DNA from: Polynucleobacter sp. MWH-P3-07-1
GTDB taxonomy: Bacteria; Pseudomonadota; Gammaproteobacteria; Burkholderiales; Burkholderiaceae
Reading direction: 5' to 3'
Length of the DNA stretch: 64,000 nucleotides
NCBI RefSeq assembly: GCF_018687555.1
Contig: NZ_CP061296.1
Span: 868,001 to 932,000 of the forward strand
Position numbers and translations under genes: made by a program. This document shows positions 21,322 through 30,035 of the stretch, piece after piece. Position 1 is the stretch's first letter. Each line of letters opens with the position of its first letter. The notes under the pieces are model-generated. The model ran no database searches. It was not told where the DNA came from and saw nothing but the letters and a program-made list of their open reading frames with translations.

Positions 21322-22062
21322 TTAGCCAGTATGAATACCGCCATTCAGCGAAAAGTCTGCGCCAGTTGCATAGCCACTATCGCCAGAGGCAATCCAGCAA
21401 CAAATAGAAGCGATTTCATCTGGGGTGCCCAAACGCTTCACTGGAATGCCAGCTACGATCTTTTCGAGTACATCTTCACGAATGGCCTTAACCATGTCTG
21501 TGCCCACATAGCCAGGGGAAACTGTATTGACGGTTACACCTTTAGTGGCAACCTCTTGTGCCAAAGCCATAGTGAAACCATGCAAACCTGCTTTAGCGGT
21601 GGAATAGTTACACTGTCCAAACTGACCCTTTTGTCCATTAACAGAAGAGATATTAATAATTCGACCCCAGTTGTTGTCGCACATGCCATCGATCACTTGC
21701 TTGGTGACATTAAATAATGAATTGAGGTTGGTATCGATCACGGCCTTCCATGCATCAGGCGTCATCTTACGAAATACACCATCGCGAGTAATGCCAGCGT
21801 TGTTGATCAATACATCAACACGGCCGACTTCAGCCTTGACCTTGTCAAAGGCTGCGACAGTACTATCCCAATCAGCTACGTTACCCTCGGACGCAATAAA
21901 GTCAAATCCTAAAGCCTTTTGCTCACCGAGCCATCGATCTTTGCGTGGCGAGCTCGGACCACAACCCGCAATCACTTTGAAACCATCCTTGGCCAGTCTT
22001 TGGCAAATAGCTGTACCAATTCCACCCATACCACCTGTAACGTAGGCAATTTTTTGTGACAT
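21322..22062 (-). CDS. phbB: Acetoacetyl-CoA reductase (PhbB/PhaB)
   Basis: NADPH-dependent reduction of acetoacetyl-CoA to (R)-3-hydroxybutyryl-CoA, the second step of PHB synthesis. It is a classical short-chain dehydrogenase: the cofactor loop is TGGMGGIGTA, NNAGITRDG is the structural motif, and the catalytic triad is the serine in INISSVNGQKG with the YSTAK tyrosine and lysine. Length is 246 residues, identical to the Cupriavidus enzyme. AGGGAGA precedes the ATG, and phaC ends 17 bases upstream, so the two are co-transcribed. Confidence 0.97.
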   Translation of the reverse strand: MSQKIAYVTGGMGGIGTAICQRLAKDGFKVIAGCGPSSPRKDRWLGEQKALGFDFIASEGNVADWDSTVAAFDKVKAEVGRVDVLINNAGITRDGVFRKMTPDAWKAVIDTNLNSLFNVTKQVIDGMCDNNWGRIINISSVNGQKGQFGQCNYSTAKAGLHGFTMALAQEVATKGVTVNTVSPGYVGTDMVKAIREDVLEKIVAGIPVKRLGTPDEIASICCWIASGDSGYATGADFSLNGGIHTG

Positions 22063-22079
22063 TGTGTTCTCCCTATTTT

Positions 22080-23711
22080 TTATTTCTGTTCTGATATTTT
22101 TTCTTTTACATACTTCCCTGGTGCGGCAATTAATTTTGGATAGCTTTTGTTGCCAAGTATTTTGGATGCCGCTTTTTTCTCACCACCAAATGGCGCCAAC
22201 CAATTGATGTAATCGGGCCACCAACTACCGCGCTCATCTTTCGCAGCAGCAAACCAGGCATCGGCCGTTTTAACTAATTTCTCATTGACAAAATAATGAC
22301 GCTTATTTTTACTTGGCGGATTAATCACACCAGCAATATGGCCAGAAGCGCCCAAGACAAAACGGTTTTTGCCCTTCAACAAATGAGTAGACTTATATGC
22401 GGACTTCCAAGGAACGATGTGGTCATCGTGTGAAGCATAGATATATGCTGGACAATCAATCGTGCCTAAGTCCACCTTCTCTCCACAAATAGTAAGTTTG
22501 TTGGGTTGAATTAGCTCATTCTGAAGATAGGTGTGACGAAGATACCAGCAGTACATCGCTCCAGGTAGATTGGTGGAGTCTCCATTCCAGTAAAGCAAAT
22601 CGAATGGCGGCGGGGATTTACCTTTTAGGTAATTTTCTACAACGTAATTCCAGACCAAGTCGTTAGGGCGCAAGAAGGAGAAAGTATTACCAAGCTCGAG
22701 GCCCGACATCATGCCAAAGTTACCGGACTGACCCCCAATGGTGTTCTCGCGTAACTTAACACTACCCTCATCAATGAAGATATCGAGTATTCCAGTATCA
22801 CTGAAGTCTAAAAGTGTGGTGAGGAGCGTTAGGCTGGTAATGAATTTCTTTTTGCGTGCTGCAAGCACCGCTAAAGCAGAAGCTGTTAAAGTCCCGCCCA
22901 CGCAAAAGCCTAAGACATTAATTTGCTCAGTGCCACTGATTGCTTTGGCAACTTCAATTGCTTGGATCACTCCTTCACCAACGTAATCATCCCAGGTGAC
23001 TTGACTCATTGCATCATCGGGATTTTTCCAGGACACCAAGAAAATCGTATGGCCCTGCTCTACTAAATAACGGACCATAGAATTATCGGGTTGCAAATCC
23101 AATATGTAGTACTTGTTAATACAAGGCGGGACCATTAGCAAAGGCCGCTCATAAACAGCTTCAGTCAGTGGCGCATACTGAATCAGTTCAAATAAATTAT
23201 TGCGAAATACAACCGCACCCTCTGTGGTTGCTAAGTTCTTGCCAATCTCAAAAGCGGTTTCATCGGTCTGTGAGACTTTTCCTTTTTTAAGATCACCTAA
23301 CAGATTGCTAATGCCATTCTGAATGGATTGGCCTTGCGAACTAATAATATTTTCCAAGACTTCTGGATTGGTTGCAATGAAATTGGCAGGCGACATTGCG
23401 TCAATCATTTGCTCAGTGGTGAACACAATGCGATGCTTCGATTTATCGTCGGTCTCGACTGCATGAGCTAAAGCCAATAGATGTTTTGAGTTCAACAAAT
23501 AACTAGCCGCTATGGTTTTGCTCCAAGTGGAATGCCATGCTTGTCCTGAAAAGCGGCGATCTTTGATTTCAATGGCATCGGGATTGGTAGCTAGATGCGA
23601 TAACTCTTCAAAATATTGTTTTTGAATTTCAACCAAACGCTCGGGCGGAATGAGGGCCATATGATGAGGGGCCAAGGCAGGTGAGGTAGTTTGATTCATT
23701 CCAGAAAGCAT
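22080..23711 (-). CDS. phaC: Class I poly(3-hydroxyalkanoate) synthase PhaC
   Basis: Polymerises (R)-3-hydroxyacyl-CoA on the surface of PHA granules. The lipase-like box GFCVGG (268-273) carries the nucleophilic C270. Conserved downstream blocks are YASHDDHIVPW, with the catalytic aspartate, and GASGHIAGVINPP, with the catalytic histidine. Length is 543 residues, within the class I range (about 560-590), with a shorter N-terminal region than Cupriavidus. ATG 23711 follows an AAGAGA-type site; ATG 23699 (MNQTT) is an alternative. It heads the operon that continues with phbB. Confidence 0.97.
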   Translation of the reverse strand: MLSGMNQTTSPALAPHHMALIPPERLVEIQKQYFEELSHLATNPDAIEIKDRRFSGQAWHSTWSKTIAASYLLNSKHLLALAHAVETDDKSKHRIVFTTEQMIDAMSPANFIATNPEVLENIISSQGQSIQNGISNLLGDLKKGKVSQTDETAFEIGKNLATTEGAVVFRNNLFELIQYAPLTEAVYERPLLMVPPCINKYYILDLQPDNSMVRYLVEQGHTIFLVSWKNPDDAMSQVTWDDYVGEGVIQAIEVAKAISGTEQINVLGFCVGGTLTASALAVLAARKKKFITSLTLLTTLLDFSDTGILDIFIDEGSVKLRENTIGGQSGNFGMMSGLELGNTFSFLRPNDLVWNYVVENYLKGKSPPPFDLLYWNGDSTNLPGAMYCWYLRHTYLQNELIQPNKLTICGEKVDLGTIDCPAYIYASHDDHIVPWKSAYKSTHLLKGKNRFVLGASGHIAGVINPPSKNKRHYFVNEKLVKTADAWFAAAKDERGSWWPDYINWLAPFGGEKKAASKILGNKSYPKLIAAPGKYVKEKISEQK

Positions 23712-23798
23712 GGTGATCTCTTATTAATGAAAACATTCTCCTTCTATAAACACAGAAGGGTTATACGCACTAACCCTAGCACCGAGCGGATTTAAAGG

Positions 23799-24557
23799 TC
23801 AAGGCTCTATCCAGATTAGTGACGCGAAGCGTCCTGAAACCCCATCTCGACGGTGTGAAAAGTATTGACTGGACTGGGTATAGGTACACAAGCCCCCACC
23901 ATAGACATTCTGTACCCCAGCCCTTTTTAGGGCCTGATGGGCTAGCAGATCCAGATTGGCTAAATACTTCCCCGGCTTTTGGAGGATTGGCTGAAAAGTT
24001 TGCAGGTTGATCTCAAAATCCTGTTGGTCAAATGACTCAAGCACCTCTTTACCTACCTCAAAATGGTTTTGACCAATGGCCGGTCCAAGCCAGGCGAGCA
24101 ATGCTGATGGCGTTAAGCCCACTGACTGCTGAATTAAAGCACTCACAGTATTTTCTAAAATGCCAGCACAAAGACCGCGCCAACCTGCATGCGCTACCCC
24201 GATCTGCTTGCCATCTGCACTACAAAAAAATACGGGCAGGCAGTCTGCAGTTAAAACGGCTAATACCTCATTCGCACGGTTGGTCACTGCTGCATCTGCG
24301 TCCGGAACCAAGGACTCCCTCACGCCAGATAGAGACATGCTCACTAGAGTGCCATGAGTCTGCCGCATCCAAAGAGGTTCACTGGGCAAAACTGCTCTCA
24401 GTAATTGACGGTTGAGTAATACCGCATTCGGATCATCCCCCACATGGTCGCCTAAATTCAATGAATCATATGGACTTAAACTGGTGCCATGGGTCCGCTG
24501 CGTGACCATGGTGCGCACCCTCTTGGGGGCCGGCCAATCAGCTGAAATGAAGTCCAT
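23799..24557 (-). CDS. pgeF: PgeF/YfiH family laccase-domain protein
   Basis: Members of this family (polyphenol oxidase YfiH, multicopper oxidase-like in name) act in peptidoglycan quality control in E. coli by removing mis-incorporated residues, and some show purine nucleoside activity. The family signatures are LTADCLPVFF and GVAHAGWRGLCAGI, which carry the zinc/copper Cys and His, plus LGPAIGQNHFEVG. Length is 252 residues (E. coli 243). The ATG overlaps the rluD stop by one base (TAATG), the same rluD-pgeF pairing seen in many proteobacteria. Confidence 0.93.
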   Translation of the reverse strand: MDFISADWPAPKRVRTMVTQRTHGTSLSPYDSLNLGDHVGDDPNAVLLNRQLLRAVLPSEPLWMRQTHGTLVSMSLSGVRESLVPDADAAVTNRANEVLAVLTADCLPVFFCSADGKQIGVAHAGWRGLCAGILENTVSALIQQSVGLTPSALLAWLGPAIGQNHFEVGKEVLESFDQQDFEINLQTFQPILQKPGKYLANLDLLAHQALKRAGVQNVYGGGLCTYTQSSQYFSHRRDGVSGRFASLIWIEP

Positions 24558-25591
24558 TAATTGGCATTACCCATGGAGGAAATCGTAGCCGACTCAGCAG
24601 GCAAGTCTGTCTCGCTCAAGTGGAGTTGTGTCAACAATCCCATTAAATCGTCTGGGGGCAACTGAAACCAAGCCATTGCTTGATGCGTTGCGGGGTGCTC
24701 TAAGCCCAGAGCGAATGCGTGGAGAGCCTGTCTTTCAAGATCAATGGCCTTCGCAATGCCTGGAATTTTTTTCCGATAGACAGGATCCCCAATTAATGGA
24801 AAGCCTAACGATTCTAGGTGCACCCGAATTTGATGTGTCCTGCCTGTCTCCAAGCGACACTCCAATAGTGAAATTGGGTGATCTTGAAAGTGGCCCTGTG
24901 CTAAACGACGAAATTGCGTAGCAGCTGGCTTGCCCTGGGAGACACCTGCGGCCATTTTGAGTCGATCTCGTTGATCGCGCCCCACTGATGCAAGTACCTT
25001 GCCTTGACTTGGTGTACTGCCCCATACCCAGGCTAAATAGCGACGGCTTACAGTTCTCTCTTGAAGTTGGCGAACTAATGCCGTTTGCGCTTCTGCGGTT
25101 CGTGCCACCACCATCAGGCCGGAGGTATCTTTATCCAATCGATGCACTATCCCTGCCCTGGGTAAATGCTTCAGCTCTGGGTAATGAAACAGCAAGGCAT
25201 TGAGCAAGGTTCCACTCCAATTACCAGCGGCTGGATGAACTACTAAGCCCACTGGTTTATTGATCACAATCATGCTTGGATCTTCATAAACCACATCAAG
25301 CGGAATATCCTCTGGAGTAAAAGCAAACTGCTCGGGCATTTCTTGCGGAAACACCTTAATGCTCTCGCCACCACGCAGGATCAATCTTGCCTTAGTAACC
25401 TTGTCATCGACCGTAACCGCCCCTGCTTCAACCCAGGACTTCAGTCGATTTCGAGAATATTCAGGCAATAAGGTCGCCAAAGCCTTATCCAGCCGTTCCC
25501 CACCACCCTCCATGGGGATTTCTAGGGCAATGAAATCCTCTTCATCGATATAATCAATGGGATTCGATTCAGGAGTTTCCGGCAATGCCAC
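24557..25591 (-). CDS. rluD: 23S rRNA pseudouridine synthase RluD
   Basis: Makes pseudouridines in helix 69 of 23S rRNA. The N-terminal S4-like RNA-binding domain reads ERLDKALATLLPEYSRNRLKSW. The catalytic aspartate is in the motif GIVHRLDKDTSGLMV, and the closing motif is ETGRTHQIRVHL. Length is 344 residues. The start taken here is GTG at 25591, which overlaps the divergent bamD start by 7 bases; ATG at 25513 (MEGGGERLD) would be an alternative that loses 26 poorly conserved acidic residues. Confidence 0.93.
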   Translation of the reverse strand: MALPETPESNPIDYIDEEDFIALEIPMEGGGERLDKALATLLPEYSRNRLKSWVEAGAVTVDDKVTKARLILRGGESIKVFPQEMPEQFAFTPEDIPLDVVYEDPSMIVINKPVGLVVHPAAGNWSGTLLNALLFHYPELKHLPRAGIVHRLDKDTSGLMVVARTAEAQTALVRQLQERTVSRRYLAWVWGSTPSQGKVLASVGRDQRDRLKMAAGVSQGKPAATQFRRLAQGHFQDHPISLLECRLETGRTHQIRVHLESLGFPLIGDPVYRKKIPGIAKAIDLERQALHAFALGLEHPATHQAMAWFQLPPDDLMGLLTQLHLSETDLPAESATISSMGNAN

Positions 25592-26514
25592 GCTTAAAAG
25601 GCCTTTTTGTTATGTCCGACGTAATTTCAGACGCCAGTTTAAGGCTTGCCGCTGCTATTCAGAAAATTGTTTCTACACAACAGGGTCGTCGGTCGCTATC
25701 TCTTGTCTTTGTTATTAGCGGCACTTTATTGCTAGGTGCTTGCGCTGGTAGCGATGGTCAAAAAGATGATGCAGATATTTGGTCTGAATCGCGCTTATAT
25801 TCTGAAGCTACCGACAAACTCAATGATGCCGATTACGCGAAGTGCGGCAAGTATTTCGACAAGCTCGAGGCACGCTTCCCATTTGGGCCATATTCACAAC
25901 AAGCACAAATTAATGCAGCCTATTGCTACTGGAAAGCTCAAGAGCAAGCCCAAGCATTGGTAGCGATTGATCGATTTATTAAGCTTTATCAAGGCAGCCC
26001 TAATTTAGATTACGCCTATTACCTCAAAGGCTTAATTACCTTTAATGATGATTTGGGTTGGCTAGGTAAATTTACTGGTCAAGATCTGAGTGAGCGTGAC
26101 CCAAAAGCAGCCAAAGAGGCTTTTGAATCTTTTAAAACCGTTGTTGTCCGCTTCCCTGATAGCAAATATGCGCCCGATTCTATCGATCGGATGCGTTACA
26201 TCGTCAATTCATTGGCGGAAGCTGATGTGATTGTGGCTCGTTATTACTATCAACGTGGTGCTTACTTAGCTGCAGCAAACCGAGCACAACTTGTTATCCG
26301 AGACTACGACCGCGCACCTGCTGTTGAAGAAGCCCTGTACATCTTGATTAAGTCCTACAATAAATTGGACATGCCGGATTTAAGTGCGGACGCTGAGCGT
26401 GTCTTTAAATTGAATTTCCCAGATAGCCAGATGCTGATTACAGGTCAGCGTGTCAAAAAAGAAAAAAGATGGTGGCAAATCTGGGTTAAAGAGAACGACG
26501 GTCAAATTAAATAA
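25585..26514 (+). CDS. bamD: Outer-membrane assembly lipoprotein BamD
   Basis: Essential lipoprotein of the BAM complex that inserts beta-barrels into the outer membrane. The lipobox LGAC places the lipidated cysteine at C53. TPR repeats follow (SESRLYSEATDKLNDADYAKC, read as separate helices, then FDKLEARFPFGPYSQQAQ and YYLKGL). ATG at 25585 has AGGAG nine bases upstream. This gives a very long n-region of about 36 residues before the hydrophobic signal core; ATG 25612 would shorten it but lacks a ribosome site. The gene starts inside the rluD coding end and its stop overlaps that of alr. Confidence 0.94.
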   Translation: MPRLKGLFVMSDVISDASLRLAAAIQKIVSTQQGRRSLSLVFVISGTLLLGACAGSDGQKDDADIWSESRLYSEATDKLNDADYAKCGKYFDKLEARFPFGPYSQQAQINAAYCYWKAQEQAQALVAIDRFIKLYQGSPNLDYAYYLKGLITFNDDLGWLGKFTGQDLSERDPKAAKEAFESFKTVVVRFPDSKYAPDSIDRMRYIVNSLAEADVIVARYYYQRGAYLAAANRAQLVIRDYDRAPAVEEALYILIKSYNKLDMPDLSADAERVFKLNFPDSQMLITGQRVKKEKRWWQIWVKENDGQIK

Positions 26515-27631
26515 TCTTGACTGGGACTCTGGGCGCAACTGCACAGATCAGCTCGTACCCAATGGTGCCACTATGATGCGCCAGTACATCAACGGGTACA
26601 TGCTTACCCCATAGCTCAACGTTTGTCCCTATTTGCGCGTTTGGTACGCCCCTCAAATCGATTGTGAGCATGTCCATTGATATTCTGCCCACGATGGGGC
26701 AAATCATTCCGCCATTCTTCATCGTTGGATCGGAGACCCAAACTGGACTACCTTCTTTGGCATGTCGTGGGTAACCATCAGCATAACCACAGGCAACAAT
26801 ACCAATTCGCATTGGCTCAGATGCTTCATAAATTCCACCATAACCAACGCGATCACCAATTGCTAAATCTTGTATAGCAATAATTTCGCTCGCTAAAGAC
26901 ATTACCGGTTTGAGCCCGCTATGCTCTATATCAGAGTAAATGCCCGTAGGTGAAACGCCATACAAAATTACACCCGGCCTGACCCAATCCCCTAAGGTAT
27001 TGCGATGCCAAAGAACCGTAGCTGAATTACCGTAGGAGGTAGACCCTGGTAAGCCATCAATACCGAGATGAAAAGATTCCAATTGCTCATCTACTGTAGG
27101 GGAACGATTTAGTTGATCGGCATTCGCAAAGTGCGTCATGTGATGCATGTGATAGCCAGCAGCATGAAGACGATGAAAAGCAGTTCGATAGGCATCAGGT
27201 TTAAAACCCAGACGGTTCATTCCGGTATTCATCTTCAAAAATACATTCATTCTGGAATGTGGCTGCACCTCAAAACCCTCCAGCCAAGTCACTTGATTTT
27301 CGCAATGAATCACCACATCACAAGTCAGCTCATGGGCAAGACTGAGCTCATTTTCATGAAAGAGGCCCTCTAACAGCAAAATTCTGCCTTGCCAGCCATG
27401 ATCCCTAAGAAAGCGGGCATCCTCTAAATCCAGAACGGCAAACCCATCAGTAGAGCCTAGGCCCCTGAGGGCAGCCTCTAGACCGTGGCCGTAGGCCCTG
27501 GCCTTAATCACGCACCAAATCTTAGACTCAGGAGCCAAGCCCCTTATTTTGGCCAAATTATGCTCAAATGCAGCAGTATCTATAGCAGCCAAAATAGGTC
27601 TGGTCATTAGGCTATTAGCCGAACTGCCCAT
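26507..27631 (-). CDS. alr: Alanine racemase
   Basis: PLP enzyme that interconverts L- and D-alanine for peptidoglycan. The PLP lysine is K43 in VIKARAYGHG (the common form is VVKANAYGHG). The opposite-face catalytic tyrosine lies in VGYGGIY, and GRISMDMLTIDL closes the active site. Length is 374 residues. ATG 27631 has AAAGGGG upstream; an internal ATG at 27607 (MTRPILAAID) matches the usual family start and cannot be excluded. It is divergent from lplT across 50 bases. Confidence 0.95.
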   Translation of the reverse strand: MGSSANSLMTRPILAAIDTAAFEHNLAKIRGLAPESKIWCVIKARAYGHGLEAALRGLGSTDGFAVLDLEDARFLRDHGWQGRILLLEGLFHENELSLAHELTCDVVIHCENQVTWLEGFEVQPHSRMNVFLKMNTGMNRLGFKPDAYRTAFHRLHAAGYHMHHMTHFANADQLNRSPTVDEQLESFHLGIDGLPGSTSYGNSATVLWHRNTLGDWVRPGVILYGVSPTGIYSDIEHSGLKPVMSLASEIIAIQDLAIGDRVGYGGIYEASEPMRIGIVACGYADGYPRHAKEGSPVWVSDPTMKNGGMICPIVGRISMDMLTIDLRGVPNAQIGTNVELWGKHVPVDVLAHHSGTIGYELICAVAPRVPVKII

Positions 27632-27681
27632 GTAAAAAGCCCCTTTCGTGTTTTAATTGATGCAATGACTAGATTGTACGA

Positions 27682-29001
27682 ATGAACCGTAGTTTTTACA
27701 CCATTATGGCGGCGCAATTTTTTTCGTCGCTCGCCGACAATGCCTTGCTCATTGCAGCAATCGCTCTTCTGGTCCAGCTTCAAGCTCCGGCCTGGATGAC
27801 CCCTTTACTGAAATTATTCTTTGTCTTGTCTTATGTATTGCTGGCCGCTTTTGTTGGCGCCTTCGCTGATTCGAGGCCCAAAGGCAATGTGATGTTCATT
27901 ACCAACACCATTAAATTTATTGGGTGCGTCTTCATGCTCTGTGGCGCACACCCACTGCTCTCATATGCAATAGTAGGCTTGGGGGCGGCAGCCTACTCAC
28001 CAGCCAAATATGGAATATTGACTGAACTATTGCCACCAGAAAAACTGGTTGCGGCGAACGGCTGGATTGAAGGCTTAACCGTTAGCTCGATCATTTTGGG
28101 CACTGTTTTGGGCGGCATTCTGATTAGCAGCGGCGTCTCCAGCTCACTTCTGAGCTTTGATATGCCCATGATTGATACCGGGATCGATACCCCTGCTGAA
28201 TCGGCGATCTTGATCACCATGTTTATCTATCTGATTGCAGCACTGATTAATTTACGCATTCCTGATACGGGAGCGCGTTACCTGGCGCAAAAAACCAACC
28301 CAATTGAGCTGATTAAAGATTTCGGCCACTGCTTTGTGACACTCTGGAATGACCGTTTAGGACAAATCTCGCTAGCCGTGACAACGCTCTTCTGGGGTGC
28401 TGGCGCCACTCTGCAATTTATTGTCATTAAATGGGCAGAAGTTTCTTTGCATATGAATTTATCGCAAGGCGCTATTTTGCAAGCCATCACTGCTGTAGGA
28501 GTCGCTGGTGGCGCAGTTTGGGCTGCTTGGCGTGTACCTTTGCGTAAATCTCTAACAGTGTTGCCTTACGGCATCGCCATGGGTGTGGTGGTAAGTACTC
28601 TCGCCTTGTATAACTCCGACATGTTGCCTGATCTTGTCTTGGTCAATTTTTACTCCTTGAAGCTTCATCTGAATCTGTTGCCAGCGTATTTCTTGCTCAT
28701 GCTAGTGGGTTGTTTAGCAGGATATTTTGTCGTGCCAATGAATGCACTGCTACAACATCGAGGTCATGTATTGATGTCGGCCGGACATTCAATTGCAGTC
28801 CAGAACTTCAATGAGAATATTTCAGTGCTATTGATGCTGGCAAGCTATTCACTACTAATTTGGCTTGATTTTCCAGTCAAGTACGTCATCATTGGCTTTG
28901 GTCTAGTGGTCTGCTTAATCATGTATTTGGTCATGCGCCGACATAAAGCAAACCAAACTGAATACGACTCTCTGCACCTGATTGGTGAGCACAAGCACTA
29001 A
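27682..29001 (+). CDS. lplT: Lysophospholipid transporter LplT
   Basis: Major-facilitator protein that flips lysophospholipids from the outer to the inner leaflet of the inner membrane for re-acylation. Around twelve hydrophobic segments span 439 residues. The start FYTIMAAQFFSSLADNALLIAAIALL and the loop PAKYGILTELLPPEKLVAANGW are typical of LplT. In enterobacteria it is paired with the acyltransferase aas; no such gene is adjacent here. Its end is 16 bases from the end of the convergent HolD-like gene. Confidence 0.9.
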   Translation: MNRSFYTIMAAQFFSSLADNALLIAAIALLVQLQAPAWMTPLLKLFFVLSYVLLAAFVGAFADSRPKGNVMFITNTIKFIGCVFMLCGAHPLLSYAIVGLGAAAYSPAKYGILTELLPPEKLVAANGWIEGLTVSSIILGTVLGGILISSGVSSSLLSFDMPMIDTGIDTPAESAILITMFIYLIAALINLRIPDTGARYLAQKTNPIELIKDFGHCFVTLWNDRLGQISLAVTTLFWGAGATLQFIVIKWAEVSLHMNLSQGAILQAITAVGVAGGAVWAAWRVPLRKSLTVLPYGIAMGVVVSTLALYNSDMLPDLVLVNFYSLKLHLNLLPAYFLLMLVGCLAGYFVVPMNALLQHRGHVLMSAGHSIAVQNFNENISVLLMLASYSLLIWLDFPVKYVIIGFGLVVCLIMYLVMRRHKANQTEYDSLHLIGEHKH

Positions 29002-29016
29002 ATCAACAGGAATTCT

Positions 29017-29526
29017 CTACAGGCTATGTAAAACAGATTTGGCTAGTAAAAGGTCTTGCCATAACAATCTTTTATCTTGCGGCCTAGCGATGAAATGTTC
29101 TAGGGTAAAAGAAGGAACCAAGGGAATCTCTTCAAGCCCCTCTCGATTTAACTCTAGGATGGTGTCTCGCAACTCTTCTAGAGGATCTCTTTCTCCAGTC
29201 ATCGCTTGGACTGCTTGACCGCCAAAGGCAATTGAAATTACGGGTAAGGCTTCATCTGGTCTAGCCAGCTTCGCCTTATTAGCAGGCTCACACCAGAGCC
29301 ATTCTTTGGAATCTAAACCCAAAACGCGAATGAGGTTCTGAAACAAAATCTCTGCATCACCCTTTGGTTTGATCCCAAAGAACCACCATATACCCCGGGG
29401 CTTGGCTTGAGAAGAAACAGGGGTAGGCTCCTCAATCTGAGGAGCTTGAGCAGAGTCTTTGGCAACCCATTCAGAAATACCCATCTCTTTTAAAAGGGCT
29501 GAGTTGGAATTGCTTAATGTATTCAT
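29017..29526 (-). CDS. HolD-like (DNA polymerase III psi) or degenerate uracil-DNA-glycosylase-like protein
   Basis: A 169-residue cytoplasmic protein. It begins with LLKEMGISEWV (11-21), like the LGITQW start of E. coli HolD, and ends with FIARPQDKRLLWQDLLLAK (145-163), like the RANPTARAALWQQI end of HolD. The middle (PVISIAFGGQAVQAM) and the same C-terminal block also recall family 4 uracil-DNA glycosylases, but the iron-sulfur cysteines, the GEAPG loop and the HPA motif are all absent, so glycosylase activity is unlikely. E. coli holD lies directly beside rimI; here the gene overlaps the rimI stop by 4 bases. I infer a clamp-loader psi-type role. The HolD comparison is from memory of that sequence, not an alignment. 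Confidence 0.5.
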   Translation of the reverse strand: MNTLSNSNSALLKEMGISEWVAKDSAQAPQIEEPTPVSSQAKPRGIWWFFGIKPKGDAEILFQNLIRVLGLDSKEWLWCEPANKAKLARPDEALPVISIAFGGQAVQAMTGERDPLEELRDTILELNREGLEEIPLVPSFTLEHFIARPQDKRLLWQDLLLAKSVLHSL

Positions 29527-30035
29527 TGCGCTAGATTAATCGATTTGGCCATCACCTGGGCATCTTCTCGTTGACCAGTGGTCTGATCGGCCGGATAGTA
29601 GGCTTTACGAACCCCAATAGTTTGATAGCCAAGGCTCTCATATAGGGTAATTGCCGGAATATTGGATGGCCTAACTTCCAGGATAATCCGAGGCATTAGG
29701 CGACTAGCGGCAATGCCCTCAATAGCATTCATGATTCTTGCCGCTATACCAAGACGTCGTAATTTAGGCGAGACGGTGATATTGAGGAGATGTAGTTCAT
29801 CTACTGCCGGGTAGAGAACGCAATAAGCCCACAACACCTTGGGATCTAAATAGGTGCCCGGCTGAGCGCCATCTGATTCAGGCCTGATGCAATAAGCCCA
29901 ATGACCAGCCGCTAATGAATCATTGAAATTGCCTCTAGTCCAAGGATGTGCATGGGAGATTTGCTCGATAGACAAAACCTCATCTAGATCGACGCCTTGC
30001 ATTGGCAAAAAAGCCAACTCAGCAGTCCTAGCCAT
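29523..30035 (-). CDS. rimI: Ribosomal protein S18-alanine N-acetyltransferase RimI
   Basis: GNAT-family enzyme that acetylates the N-terminal alanine of ribosomal protein S18. The acetyl-CoA site is LRRLGIAARIMNAIE (R/QxxGxG/A type). The family blocks LEVRPSNIPAITLYESLGY and RKAYYPA are present. Length is 170 residues (E. coli 148). Its start overlaps the tsaB stop and its stop overlaps the next gene start, so translation of the three is probably coupled. Confidence 0.93.
   Translation of the reverse strand: MARTAELAFLPMQGVDLDEVLSIEQISHAHPWTRGNFNDSLAAGHWAYCIRPESDGAQPGTYLDPKVLWAYCVLYPAVDELHLLNITVSPKLRRLGIAARIMNAIEGIAASRLMPRIILEVRPSNIPAITLYESLGYQTIGVRKAYYPADQTTGQREDAQVMAKSINLAQ

Noticed and set aside
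25597-25608. AAAAGGCCTTTT palindrome as a terminator
   Set aside because: It has no loop, lies inside the bamD coding start, and has too short a stem to act as one.
29017-29526. Annotation as an active uracil-DNA glycosylase
   Set aside because: The catalytic GEAPG-type loop, the HPA motif and the iron-sulfur cysteines are all missing.
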